64,000 nt of DNA from Histomonas meleagridis. Taxonomy: Eukaryota; Parabasalia; Tritrichomonadida; Dientamoebidae. Below the pieces are notes generated by a model, which did not search any database, was not told the DNA's origin, and saw only the letters and a list, made by a program, of their open reading frames with translations. Positions within the stretch are counted from its first letter, which is position 1, and each line of letters begins with the position of its first letter. This document shows, in pieces, positions 38,830-48,882 of this stretch. Location of the stretch: positions 558,001 through 622,000 of the forward strand of contig WSYJ01000099.1 of the NCBI GenBank assembly GCA_020186115.1, written 5' to 3'. The translations under genes were made by a program, and so were the position numbers.

Positions 38830-39768
38830 TCAGTCAATAGATTTCCTTCTCTTGAAGAACACAACATCATTTTGTTCTTCAACCGAATCTGTTTGCTTTA
38901 ACAAATTTGTATTATCTGGAATATCGCCTTGCAAAAGCAAACTTCCTTCGATTTTCTTCTGCTTTGCTTTCGTACAGCGAACGACAATCCAATAAATTAG
39001 CACAGACAAAAATATTATTGCGCCGAAAACAATTAATGAATATACGAAACTCATCCATATGTTTTGAACGCGGCCTACGTCACAACGTATTAAGAACTCT
39101 GCGTTCATTTTCTTTTGTATAAAATCTGTCCCGTTAAATTCAGGTGATTCATGAAATATGCAATTGTTACCAACAGTCTCTGTACTTAAATGTTGGAGAT
39201 TTAGGCCCCACGTCGTACGCGTTTGAGCATTTCCAATCCCAAAGAAAAGTTTTTCTTCACTTTGAAATTGAATTGAATTATTGGTGGATGATTTGATCTG
39301 TGAATTATTGTTGAAAATATATATAGTTGAGTTATGTCCTTTAGAGAAATAGACAAAGTTGTCGAAAAAGGTTGATTGATATTGATTAATTGGAAATATG
39401 CAATGTCTGATTTGTGGACTTTCAAAATTGACACGTAATCTAGCTTCACCATAAGAACTAAAAGCTGCCACTGCATTATTACAAAGAGATTGATTGAAGG
39501 TCCAGATAATCAAATCTAGATCTTTGTAAATTGTAATGTTTAACGAAGATCCTTTAAAATAAAAATGAGGGACAACAGATGTTACATTATTTACAAGGAA
39601 ATTATTTTGACTTGTATGCGGAAAAAGAAATTCTTTTGCAAAATCTGTTTCTAAAAAATTAAACTGATATGATGAATTGCCCTTTAAAGAAAATGAGTGA
39701 AATCCAGTATTTTTTATGTCAAATGTTTGAGATAATCCAAATCGAAAAAAGAATATTGCGAAAATCAT
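38830..39768 (-). CDS. Type I membrane glycoprotein, unknown family
   Basis: The start is the ATG at 39768 (MIFAIFFFRFGLSQ; 312 aa), giving a signal peptide cleaved around SQ/TF. The one before it would need TTG. The ~210-residue ectodomain has at least seven N-glycosylation sequons (NSS, NVT, NIT, NQS, NST, NNS, NGT) and a few cysteines. A membrane helix follows (FVYSLIVFGAIIFLSVLIYWIVV), then a ~50-residue cytoplasmic tail with a basic start (RCTKAKQKK) and an acidic middle. I see no similarity to BspA or other known trichomonad surface families. A perfect 22-bp palindrome sits just upstream. Confidence 0.7.
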   Translation of the reverse strand: MIFAIFFFRFGLSQTFDIKNTGFHSFSLKGNSSYQFNFLETDFAKEFLFPHTSQNNFLVNNVTSVVPHFYFKGSSLNITIYKDLDLIIWTFNQSLCNNAVAAFSSYGEARLRVNFESPQIRHCIFPINQYQSTFFDNFVYFSKGHNSTIYIFNNNSQIKSSTNNSIQFQSEEKLFFGIGNAQTRTTWGLNLQHLSTETVGNNCIFHESPEFNGTDFIQKKMNAEFLIRCDVGRVQNIWMSFVYSLIVFGAIIFLSVLIYWIVVRCTKAKQKKIEGSLLLQGDIPDNTNLLKQTDSVEEQNDVVFFKRRKSID

Positions 39769-39775
39769 CAATTTG

Positions 39776-39797
39776 GGTTATGTAAATTTACATAACC
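39776..39797. promoter_or_regulatory. Perfect 22-bp palindrome upstream of the membrane glycoprotein gene
   Basis: Half-site GGTTATGTAAA (39776-39786) is followed directly by its exact complement, ending at 39797, eight bases before the start codon. The outer bases (ATAACC, then G on one side) overlap the AACCGT motif found at other promoters, so this may be a dimer site for the same factor. Confidence 0.6.
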
Positions 39798-40060
39798 GTC
39801 AATTCGATTGTAAAGTTCTTAAAAAGCCGTAATTCTAATTCTTCAAACTCAAAGAAGTCCAAATAATTTTGTTTTTCTAAGGAAATTTATGAAAATAAAA
39901 GTGAAAAAAACTTTAATTGAATAAAGAAAGAAATACATATTATTTGGCTTTAATTTGCTATGTACATCTTATTCATAAAATTTAATAATACACGTGTGTA
40001 AATTATTTCCTATTATGATTTTGAGCATCATATTAATAGAATAAATATAAAATAAGCCAA

Positions 40061-40968
40061 ATAAATATTTTTTGCATTTACATCAATTCCTTTTTGTTCA
40101 AGAAATAAGATAACAATTTATGTGTAACTTCTTGAAGATGCTTTTAGAGTCATACCAAATAATTCTCAAGTACTAATTCAAAATATTAAAATAAATTTTT
40201 AATAAAACAAATAAATATCTCTTTTATTAAAATCATTTTTTTTTAAGTCCAAAAAATATATTAAACCTGGTCCAACAACTGTTTAATGAATATTCATTAA
40301 TTCATTATTTCCTTTTTCTTCATAAAGATCTTTAAACATATCATTTCGACTTAATTTAATTGCTGCTTCATGTGTATCTACAAAAAATGAATAATTTTGT
40401 TTACATAAATAAATATTCTCTTAAGAGGAAATTTCCACCTCCAACAGCAAATTTTCTTGTATTTTTTACACAAGCACTGTTTAATAACAAATATATAAAA
40501 CATTGAATAGATCCGAAAAATGTTGCATAAACAAAAGATTTTCTTGAATAATAAAAGAACATCTTTCATAAATTAATGGTTTAATTGTTTGAGTTATCAA
40601 AACATATATTGTGTCGATCAAGAATTTGAATAACCTTGTGATTGTTCATTTTCTTGATTCGAATCATGTGATGATATTTCTTTGAAGTTTTTCAAAATTA
40701 TCTAAATGATTATGCAGTTTTGCTTGAATAAATTTTTTTTCATTTTTATTTATTGTATATGAAGTTCCCTGTTATTCACTGGAAATTTTCTAGGTATACC
40801 TTTATAATGAATAAAATGTAAAGTATTTTTTTTCATAGCTAAATCTGATAAGATTAAGATGATCATCTATTCCAGAAGAAAATAAGATTCTTGTGTTTCT
40901 AATTCAAGAATAAAATTTGTATATTGCTTCATCAACTTACGATAATTTTTATTAACCATAAGATACAT
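40061..40968 (-). pseudogene. Decayed DUF3447/ankyrin gene
   Basis: From an ATG at 40968 (MYLMVNKNYRKLMKQY) the minus strand reads fragments in all frames that match the DUF3447 proteins of this window: TQESYFLLE, ERCSFIIQEN, YLLLNSACVKNTRKFAV, KQNYSFFV, and a final ankyrin unit IVILFLEQKGIDVNAKN. Stops and frame changes occur inside the modules, not only between them, so this copy is truly dead. It is a useful contrast to the other ankyrin loci. Confidence 0.7.
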
Positions 40969-41652
40969 TTTCCAAAAAGAATATAAAATATACCATTATT
41001 AAATATTAATTATATTATACAATATGTTGTAAAATTATTTGACTATGTATACAAGATATTTTGATATGTTATTCGTACATGTATGAAACGTACCCACACT
41101 TATAAAAACAAACAGAAAAGATTCAGATTTAATTAATAAGATAATTACCTTTAACAATGTTTTGAGTGTTTTAAATTTTAACATCTTTTTGGGGTATTCG
41201 TTTATAAATTCATTTCAATTGATTATGATAACATTTTTTGTCAAGTGATAAAAATTCGAGTACCCTACAGATTTTTTATATTTGATCCTAACTAGTTATG
41301 TGTGAATGCTATTTGATGAAGTTAATATTACTGAAATGCAGATGGAAATGTCATTACATTTATAAAAAATTTTTTAAGTGTTAACTTTCCATTCATTTTA
41401 ACAAAATGACATCATTCGTATCAAAAGCGCTCGTGTTCTTGAAAATATTTTTGAATTCATTTATTCATCCATAGTTAATTGGCATGTGGTGTTGTTCATC
41501 ACCTCTCAACGTTGGGGATTCTGTACTTTATTTTTTATGAAACAACTTTTTGTACATTCCTTACTTTTTTCACGGGCTTCCAAACTCAATTTTGAATAAA
41601 ATTTTCAATCGAAAAAACGATAATTTTTTGATAGAATTTTTAAGTTAATGAT
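40969..41652. other. Intergenic before the importin-like gene
   Basis: AT-rich, about 680 bases. No ATG in frame with the importin-like coding region lies close to it (see that entry). No repeat or RNA gene recognised. Confidence 0.45.
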
Positions 41653-44600
41653 TTGACAAGTCAAAAGTGTCTCTTTAGCTGTCCATCAAAAAATACTTTT
41701 TTTGTAAATCAAAAAGTGACATATTTAACTTTGTATTTTGCTAGGACACCAGAACAATTTGCTGAGTTATTTTCAGCCATTAGAAGTCCAGATACAAATT
41801 TAATTAATCAAGGTTTTCAAATATTAGAAGAATCATATCGACACCCAGAATGTTTTCCTGCATTATTAGCTTTTTTTGAGAAATCAGAAGACCCAATACT
41901 TAGAAGATATGCTATCAATGGGGTCGAACAAGCAGTCCTTAATTATAAGGCTAATCAAGACATAAATTTATGTAATAACGTATTTGATTGGGTTTTGGCA
42001 AAGATTTTACACGAAGCTGATTACCAATGTAAAAAGTCGCTTTGCAAGGCTTTAGTAGCCATCGCTAGTACCTGGTCTTTTTTAGAGATTTTTCCTAAAA
42101 TTTCAAATTTAGCAAACTTATGCCTTCAAAACCAAGAAACCACTGCCACCGGGATTCAGTTATGGCACTTAATATTTCCACGTAGCCTTGGCCAAAATCC
42201 TCCACCAGAACAAGTTCAATTAGATATTCATTTAATCGAATTATCATCACAATATCTCCTTAGCCCGAACCAAGAACTACGGCTAGCTTCTTTAGAGTTG
42301 CTTAATGATGCTATTTATGTTTTTGAGGAAGATTTATTTTATCGTTTTAATTTAGGCCCATTATTTTCACAAATCAACCAGAATATCCAACAATTAGCCT
42401 TGAATATCTTACAGTCTCCACAAATAACAATTGAAACCTTTGAGTTTATTCGATTTTATGAAGAGATATTTCAAATGGAACATTTTTATTTCTTCAATGA
42501 CAGCTCCAACGAAGTAATTGGCATTGCTCTTATGGCTATTCAAAACGAGAACTTACCCAAACAAAATCGAGTTCTTATCCATCTTAATTTAATCTCACCA
42601 GCGTATCAATACATCGACAAAAATCTTCATGACGAAGTTCAAAATATTATCAAATGCTCAATTAAGCTCTCACTTGATTGTTGTCATGAAGATCGAAAAG
42701 ATGAATCATATGAATTTCTTGAAGAATTTCTAACCGATCTAAATGAAGCTGAGCGCTTACTTTTTGATTATTCCTATCCATATATTCGACAATTTGTTGC
42801 CAGTCAAGATTTAGCTGAGCGCCAAGTTGCATTTCTCTTAATTCGTTCAGCCTCAATTGTTTTTACCTTTCCACAATCGATTGAATATCTCTTAGTTGTC
42901 CTAAGCTTTGGAGATGTTGATGACGAGATCATTGTTCAATCGTGTTGTCAAACCATTGAAAAGTTTCTTAACGATCATCTGGAGACCGTTATCTATCTTT
43001 TCAATAACGTTCTCCAGTATTTGACTAATCACATGAAATACTTTTGTATCTTCCAAACATTAGATCGTGTCATTGTAAAATGTAAGATGCCCATTCAATC
43101 GTTAAGTAACATTGTCTCTATGTTAGTTAATTTATTACCACGTGCAAATGTTGATCAAGCGACCACATTATTATATTGTATATCTAATTGTTTATTAGTC
43201 ACCACGAACATTGATGAAAACATATATATTTCTCTTAAGCCAATATTAACATCTGCATGTAATTTACATCCATTATATCAAAGTCCAATTTTATTAACGT
43301 TTGGAAACTTAGTTAAAATATCTCCGATAGGAATTGCTCAAGATTTAAGTGCAATTTTTGAACTTATTAACAAGTCAATGAATTCCATTTTAGATCCATC
43401 ATTTCGATGTGCAGTAATATGTATCCAAAAACTTGTTGAATATTTACCATTAACAGTTTCGAACTTTATCACATCAGAAATGTTACAAAAGATCATCTTC
43501 ACAATGAATATGGAAATGCCCAAATCTGAAGAAATGCAAATCGAAGGTAATGTATATATGTTCAAACGATGTAAGCAATCATGTTCTAAATGTTTGTTTA
43601 CCATTGCTCGAGAAATACCGAAATTTGCAGAACAATTCGGATCAACTTTATGGGAAATATTATGTTCGAAGATAAATCCAATCTATGGACCGAATAGTCA
43701 AGTCAATGGATTCGATGAACAGTTTTATGAAGGTTGTATCTTATTTCGTATTGGCAGTAAAATGTTCGCGGAGAATCAGTGCCCTTTAATTAACATATTC
43801 CCGGGAATGTTAAACACAATTAACACAAGTGATAACACTAAAGCTGCAATAGCTACTTTAAAGGCTTCTTGCGAAATCATAAAATACGCATCGTTCGATC
43901 AGATATTTTGGAAAGGAAGCCCCGAAAAGTTAATACACGTGAACTTGCTCTTGTCCGACGGAATATTTTGTTGCGCTTTTCCAAACCAAAAATATTCTCA
44001 AATTCCAATCAATTTACGTCGTACAATTTTCCAAACTTTACTGGCGGTTATTGATCGGTGCGGGCATTCAATTATTGAGTTCTTCGATCAAATTTATAAG
44101 ACAATTTCGCATGAATTTTTCTCAACAACAAAGTTAAATCAATCATTTTTTATGCATATATTCTCAAAGATTTTATATTATTGTCCGGAATTACAAAAAG
44201 ATCTTTTGGAAACAATTTACCCTTCATTGGTAGAAGCACTTAAACAAGAAGAAGATTATGAAACACAAACAAATCTCTTCATTTCATTAATATTTCTGAT
44301 TAAAACTACTGGAAATGTGTTGGGTGAATTGGCCGGTTATTTGCTTCAATTGACTACGAAGTTTTTGAACGAGGACATTCAATATTTGACTGATTTATTC
44401 GAGGCGTGTCTTGGTTTGTGGGGAACGTTAATTATGAACTTTGGATTTGAGTTCGACGAAAATTCAATTAAATTCATTGACATGATTCAACCAAAACCAA
44501 ATTCTGAACTTTTGCCGGTTTTTGTCGAATTTCTGATGTTTACATTGAACAAAGTAGGTGGTGATGTCGTGCTAAGAAAATTGAAATATATTTTTACAAT

Positions 44601-44787
44601 GCTGTTCGCTTCGAGAATTGACTTGATCTCAAAAATTCCTTTGGACGTGTTGAAGTTCGCGTTGGGAGCCCTCCAACAAATCCAACAAAACGAAGTTATG
44701 GAGTTTTGCGGTTACAACGAGTCGTACGTTAGGGAAATTCAATCGAATTTAAATAGGATATTGAAAAATTTGGAAGAGAAGAAGTAG
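41653..44787 (+). CDS. Importin-beta-family karyopherin; 5' end unresolved
   Basis: About 1,040 residues of HEAT-type repeats, the length of importin-4/5 type nuclear transport receptors, which carry cargo through pores under Ran control. The N-terminal repeat starts at about 41740 with TPEQFAELFSAIRSPDTNLINQ, matching the importin-beta N-terminus, and repeats run to LNRILKNLEEKK. The frame opens after a stop at 41641 but contains no ATG before the conserved part; a TTG at 41653 is the only start-like codon. Either a short 5' intron (TTTTGCTAG ends at 41738, just before the conserved block) or a frame break separates the true start. The 3' third is more GC-rich than the 5' end. IPO4/IPO5 subtype is a guess. 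Confidence 0.75.
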   Translation: MTSQKCLFSCPSKNTFFVNQKVTYLTLYFARTPEQFAELFSAIRSPDTNLINQGFQILEESYRHPECFPALLAFFEKSEDPILRRYAINGVEQAVLNYKANQDINLCNNVFDWVLAKILHEADYQCKKSLCKALVAIASTWSFLEIFPKISNLANLCLQNQETTATGIQLWHLIFPRSLGQNPPPEQVQLDIHLIELSSQYLLSPNQELRLASLELLNDAIYVFEEDLFYRFNLGPLFSQINQNIQQLALNILQSPQITIETFEFIRFYEEIFQMEHFYFFNDSSNEVIGIALMAIQNENLPKQNRVLIHLNLISPAYQYIDKNLHDEVQNIIKCSIKLSLDCCHEDRKDESYEFLEEFLTDLNEAERLLFDYSYPYIRQFVASQDLAERQVAFLLIRSASIVFTFPQSIEYLLVVLSFGDVDDEIIVQSCCQTIEKFLNDHLETVIYLFNNVLQYLTNHMKYFCIFQTLDRVIVKCKMPIQSLSNIVSMLVNLLPRANVDQATTLLYCISNCLLVTTNIDENIYISLKPILTSACNLHPLYQSPILLTFGNLVKISPIGIAQDLSAIFELINKSMNSILDPSFRCAVICIQKLVEYLPLTVSNFITSEMLQKIIFTMNMEMPKSEEMQIEGNVYMFKRCKQSCSKCLFTIAREIPKFAEQFGSTLWEILCSKINPIYGPNSQVNGFDEQFYEGCILFRIGSKMFAENQCPLINIFPGMLNTINTSDNTKAAIATLKASCEIIKYASFDQIFWKGSPEKLIHVNLLLSDGIFCCAFPNQKYSQIPINLRRTIFQTLLAVIDRCGHSIIEFFDQIYKTISHEFFSTTKLNQSFFMHIFSKILYYCPELQKDLLETIYPSLVEALKQEEDYETQTNLFISLIFLIKTTGNVLGELAGYLLQLTTKFLNEDIQYLTDLFEACLGLWGTLIMNFGFEFDENSIKFIDMIQPKPNSELLPVFVEFLMFTLNKVGGDVVLRKLKYIFTMLFASRIDLISKIPLDVLKFALGALQQIQQNEVMEFCGYNESYVREIQSNLNRILKNLEEKK

Positions 44788-45045
44788 TTCCTCAGAATTT
44801 GCGGTTTTTGAAGTAATTTGATAATGTTTGGTTAAATAAAAATTTGTTTTTAAGAAATAAATGTATAAACAGATTTCGGTTTTCTATATATTGTTATCAA
44901 CTAAAATCTTTTGATGATGAATTTGCGAGAGAATGGAAATGAAAATTATTAATAATTTTTTTGTTTTAACAATCATTTCATCCTTCCATATGTTTCTTGT
45001 ACTATATTTCAATAAAAATGAAGCACATTAATATAAGAACATGTT

Positions 45046-45735
45046 AACCAATTGCTGCTTCTAGTGAACCTTCAAATGTTAAATGATTTTGTTCACATGT
45101 ATGAATAATCTATAGGTATTCACCTACAATTGCATATTTTCCATTATTTGTTACATATGCTCCTTTCATATGTAAATATTTAAAACAACTAATTGTTCCA
45201 AAAAATGCTACATAATCAATTAATGTAACATTTTTTGATAAATAAAATCACATCTTTCAAAAAGTGATGGCTCAATGATTTGATTATATTCAAAACTATT
45301 TTATGATGACATTTCTATTTCATTATTTCTAATTATTTTGGCAATTTCATTTGGATTAGTACATTCTTTGATTAATTGTTTACGAAATTTCCAATTATCT
45401 TCTTTAAGGTTTTCAAGTTTTCTTTTGATTTCAGCAAAACTTTTATTATATTTATATTTTATAAATTCTTCATATTTCATGTAATTTGCAAATATGGAAC
45501 CTTTAGATTTTCAACAACTTTCGTATCTATTATCATTAATCAAATTTATAAATAAACAATATGATTCGTTTGCATCTTATTTTAAAAGTAATTGTAAATA
45601 CATTAAATATATTTGATTCTAGTGATTATTATCTTCAAATGTTTCGATTTTCTTCATAAAATCAAAATATATTTGAATTTCATGAATATTACAACCCATA
45701 ACAAACAATGTATGTACATAATTTATTCTTAAAAG
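45046..45735 (-). pseudogene. Decayed DUF3447/ankyrin gene fragment
   Basis: Minus-strand fragments match DUF3447 proteins: HEIQIYFDFMKKIETF near 45700, MKYEEFIKYKYNKSF from 45480, NPNEIAKIIRNNEIEM, YNQIIEPSLFERCDFIYQK, then KYLHMKGAYVTNNGKYAIVG-like pieces and CEQNHLTFEGSLEAAI at the low end, in shifting frames. It ends at about 45046 without ankyrin modules. Several stops are inside conserved segments, so it is a relic. Confidence 0.65.
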
Positions 45736-45947
45736 ATACACGTGTAAAACGCGCTTTATCAAATTGGTTGTTTGAGTTTGCTGTTTGGATAATATTATTT
45801 TTATTCAAGCCAAGAATTATCTTCTTTATTGATAAGGCTGTTTAGCATTTATTGAGTACACCTTTCATTGGGAATTTTTGAAATAAAATTGAAGACAAAA
45901 CGATCAGGCAAGAAATTCTGTAAATTATTGAAATATTTTTGGGAAAA

Positions 45948-47323
45948 ATGGAATCCCAACCAAACGTAATGGAAATTTTCCAAGCATTAAAATCAGATGA
46001 TCTTGATTTCATTAAAAGCTTATATACACTTGATTCGAAAAAAGATCCGATTTTTAGTTATATACCAAATCCATCAATACCTTTGATATTTCGTAATAAT
46101 TCTCCATTATTATCCGTTGCTTCATTTTATGGTTCACATCAATGTATAGATTATTTACTTCAAATTTCATCAACAATAGACATCAAAGATGCATCTAAAT
46201 TTCCGATGACCCCACTTCATTATGCAATTGCTGGTAACAAATTGAAAACAGTTAAACATTTATTATCTCTTCACTCTTCTCCCATTGGTATCTTATACTT
46301 TTCGATTATTTTTGATCGAATCAAAATATTACAATACTCACTTGAAAACCAAATTGAGCCGATAGATTCGAAATTTAATGGGGAAACAGCGTTAAGCACA
46401 TCACGTGACATCGGCAATAGTTTATTTATTGCCTTATTAATTGCTAATGGAGCCGAAGACGTCGTCAGTATTCAATCGCAACCACTTAAAAACGTCAACA
46501 AAACAAAAGAAATTGTTGGAATTTATTTCTCTTTTTATTAACATCACTTCATCAGGCAGCTGATTCTGGTGATCTTGAATCATTTCGTAATATTCTTTCG
46601 GAAGGTAAAATCAGTATAAATGCGCTTACATCGAATGGCGACACGCCACTTATGTTTGCTGCACGGAGAGGCTCACTTCCGATTGTTAAATTCATACTTC
46701 AACATGAAGGAGTTGATGTTAACCAAGCGAATAAAGGCGGAATTTTTTTGGTATTTTTAAGACACCTCTACATCTCGCTGCTTTGAGAGCTAAATATGAT
46801 GTTGTTCAGTTCCTTTTGAGTTGCAAAGGAATTAATCCGATAGCTAAAACTATTCATTTTCGTTTTGTTTTTTCGGTGTTTTTTTAATGGTTTTAGAAAT
46901 GCTCTTCATTGTGCTGCAATAAGATGTAAAACAGATATTATTGATTTACTGTTAAATACACATCAATTACATCCGAATCAACAAGATAATAAAATTCGTT
47001 TGGTTGTCTTGGTGATACACCACTTCATATAGCAGTGTATAACGAAAACATTGAAGTTATTCATAGATTCTTAGAAGTGCCAGGTGTGAAATTTAACATT
47101 AGAAATGTGGTTTGTTTTGTGTGTTTGGTGGAGTTTTTTTGTTGATTTTAGAGCTGCTTTCGATTTATGCTCACATCCTTTTTTAGTACAGTTTAGACCA
47201 AAAATGAACGAAATAATTGCTGAGGCAAGAAAAAGAATTAAACAGATTAAACTTGAAAAAAAGGAGCAAAGAAGGTTGAGAAGAGAACAAATGAATAAGG
47301 AAAAACAAAATGAAAATGTATAA
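45948..47323 (+). CDS. Ankyrin-repeat gene with five short T-rich insertions
   Basis: Starts at the ATG at 45948 (MESQPNVMEIF); the frame before it begins only with TTG. The first block reads to 46541. Ankyrin modules TSLHQAADSGDLESF, TPLMFAARRGSLPIVKFIL, TPLHLAALRAKYDVVQFLL, NALHCAAIRCKTDIIDLLL and TPLHIAVYNENIEVIHRFL follow, ending in a charged coiled tail (RKRIKQIKLEKKEQRRLRRE) and a stop at 47323. Each module is exactly 29 codons. One junction (TSNGD) keeps the normal 15-nt linker; the five others measure 32, 32, 49, 32 and 49 nt, all breaking the frame. The inserts are T-rich, some ending TTTTAG, but without consistent GT/AG. Modules intact and a normal C-terminus suggest an expressed gene. 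Confidence 0.5.
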
Positions 47324-47875
47324 ATATTTTTTTTATAATAATTTTTTTATTTCTTATTATGTTATACTTTAACATCAAAAATTACTTAAAATGATCGAAT
47401 TTATGAACTTTGATTTTCATTATTCTGAATGAATTAAGTGGGCAGGAAATAAATTTTTAGGTTTATTATTGTATTACTTTTACATTTTTATATATTATTT
47501 TATAAAAACTTTTTTGGAGTAGTGTAAGAAAACTTCTATAAATAAAATTTATCTCAATGAATGGTTTTATTTTTGATAGCAATAATAATTTGTCCTTTCC
47601 AAATATAATTATATATCAAGTATAATATTATAAGAATACAATAGTTTTTTTTGAAAATAATGTTAATTTTTGCCTATTAGATAATATTTATTAATAAAAA
47701 TCCAAATCTTCAAATTATTTTGTTTTTTGAATTTTTTACAAGAACCTAAACGTTAGCGTCACTTTTCCATGTGCCGGCCAAGTGGTTTTATTCAAAATTG
47801 ACATGTGTGGCTATTAGGGATAACCGCAACACATATTATCAAAATTGAATGTGAATATCAGTTACATTTTTTCCA
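47324..47875. other. Intergenic, AT-rich, with ATAACCGCAAC near 47819
   Basis: No gene. An AACCGC box at about 47821-47826 lies some 50 bases before the 14-3-3 start and belongs to the recurrent upstream motif. Confidence 0.4.
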
Positions 47876-48589
47876 ATGTCTAATCGCGAATTGAAATTCT
47901 TCATGGCACGCGTTGCCGACCAAGCGGAGCGCTACCAAGATGTTATCAAGTACATTAATGAGATCATTGACATGGGATGCGAATTAAATCCAGATGAAAG
48001 AAATCTTCTTTCAGTTGCTTATAAGGCCCTTACTGGTTCATGCCGTAGCACTCTCCGCACTATTAACGCTTTCCTTGAGGATGACAGTGTTAAGAATGTC
48101 CCAGAAAGAGTTGAAAAGCTTACAGCACTTAAAGAATCCCTTACAAAAGAACTTGACCAATACTGCAAGGATTTGATCGAACTCACTGACTCTAAGCTCA
48201 TCAAAGATAACCAAGATGCTGTTACAAAGGTCTTTTATGAGAAATTAAAGGCCGACTATTACCGCTACTCAGTTGAGTTCAAGGACGAAGCTGACCGTGC
48301 TGAAGGTTCAAATAAGGCAAAGGAAGCATATGAAAAGGCTCTCGAAATCGCCAAGGAGCAATTAAACAAAGCTAACCCAGCATACCTCGGTCTTGCACTC
48401 AACTACTCAGTTTTCCTTTACGAAATCATTGGCAAGAAGCAAGAAGCTATCGACCTTGCAGACGCTGCTTTCAAGGAAGCCGTTGATCTTCTTGATGAAC
48501 TTGATGAAGATGAATATTCCGAAGCCACACTTATTCTTCAACTCCTCAAGGATAACGTAGCATTGTGGGGTGACGAACAAGGACAGTAA
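47876..48589 (+). CDS. 14-3-3 protein
   Basis: 237 residues, usual family length. It binds phosphoserine/threonine motifs on many partners as a dimer in the cytosol. Signature pieces: RNLLSVAYK early on, the phosphate-binding KADYYRYSVEF (the conserved Arg-Tyr), the amphipathic LGLALNYSVFLYEI, and LILQLLKDNVALWGDE near the C-terminus, where most members have DNLTLWTSD. Base composition is richer in G+C than surrounding DNA, as expected of a strongly expressed trichomonad gene. The stop TAA is followed by AA, giving the TAAA overlap. Confidence 0.95.
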   Translation: MSNRELKFFMARVADQAERYQDVIKYINEIIDMGCELNPDERNLLSVAYKALTGSCRSTLRTINAFLEDDSVKNVPERVEKLTALKESLTKELDQYCKDLIELTDSKLIKDNQDAVTKVFYEKLKADYYRYSVEFKDEADRAEGSNKAKEAYEKALEIAKEQLNKANPAYLGLALNYSVFLYEIIGKKQEAIDLADAAFKEAVDLLDELDEDEYSEATLILQLLKDNVALWGDEQGQ

Positions 48590-48882
48590 AACCTTCCTTC
48601 AATAATTTATTCTTTGCCATTGCGTGTCACTTTTTTGATTTCGTTTGTGGTTGGTCAGTTCACTTTTTATCGCATCACAAATCCATTGAAATTACTTTTT
48701 CTATGAAATGGCAAAATTTGATCATCTCACAAAATGGAGTTTTGAGGTGTATAAAGAGTTTGTATCCAATATTTAACTTTATACGAAATGAGCTATCTGA
48801 TAAATTCTGTTTTAAATCTTGAAATAAAATTTTAATAAAAACTATTTTTTACAAGCAAACATAAGTTCAATCAATGAGCTTT

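Noticed and set aside
46520-47150. Conventional GT/AG introns in the ankyrin gene
   Set aside because: Only some inserts end in AG (TTTTAG, TTAAG) and none gives a GT donor that both restores the frame and keeps the 15-nt ankyrin linker; the first insert lacks an AG altogether.
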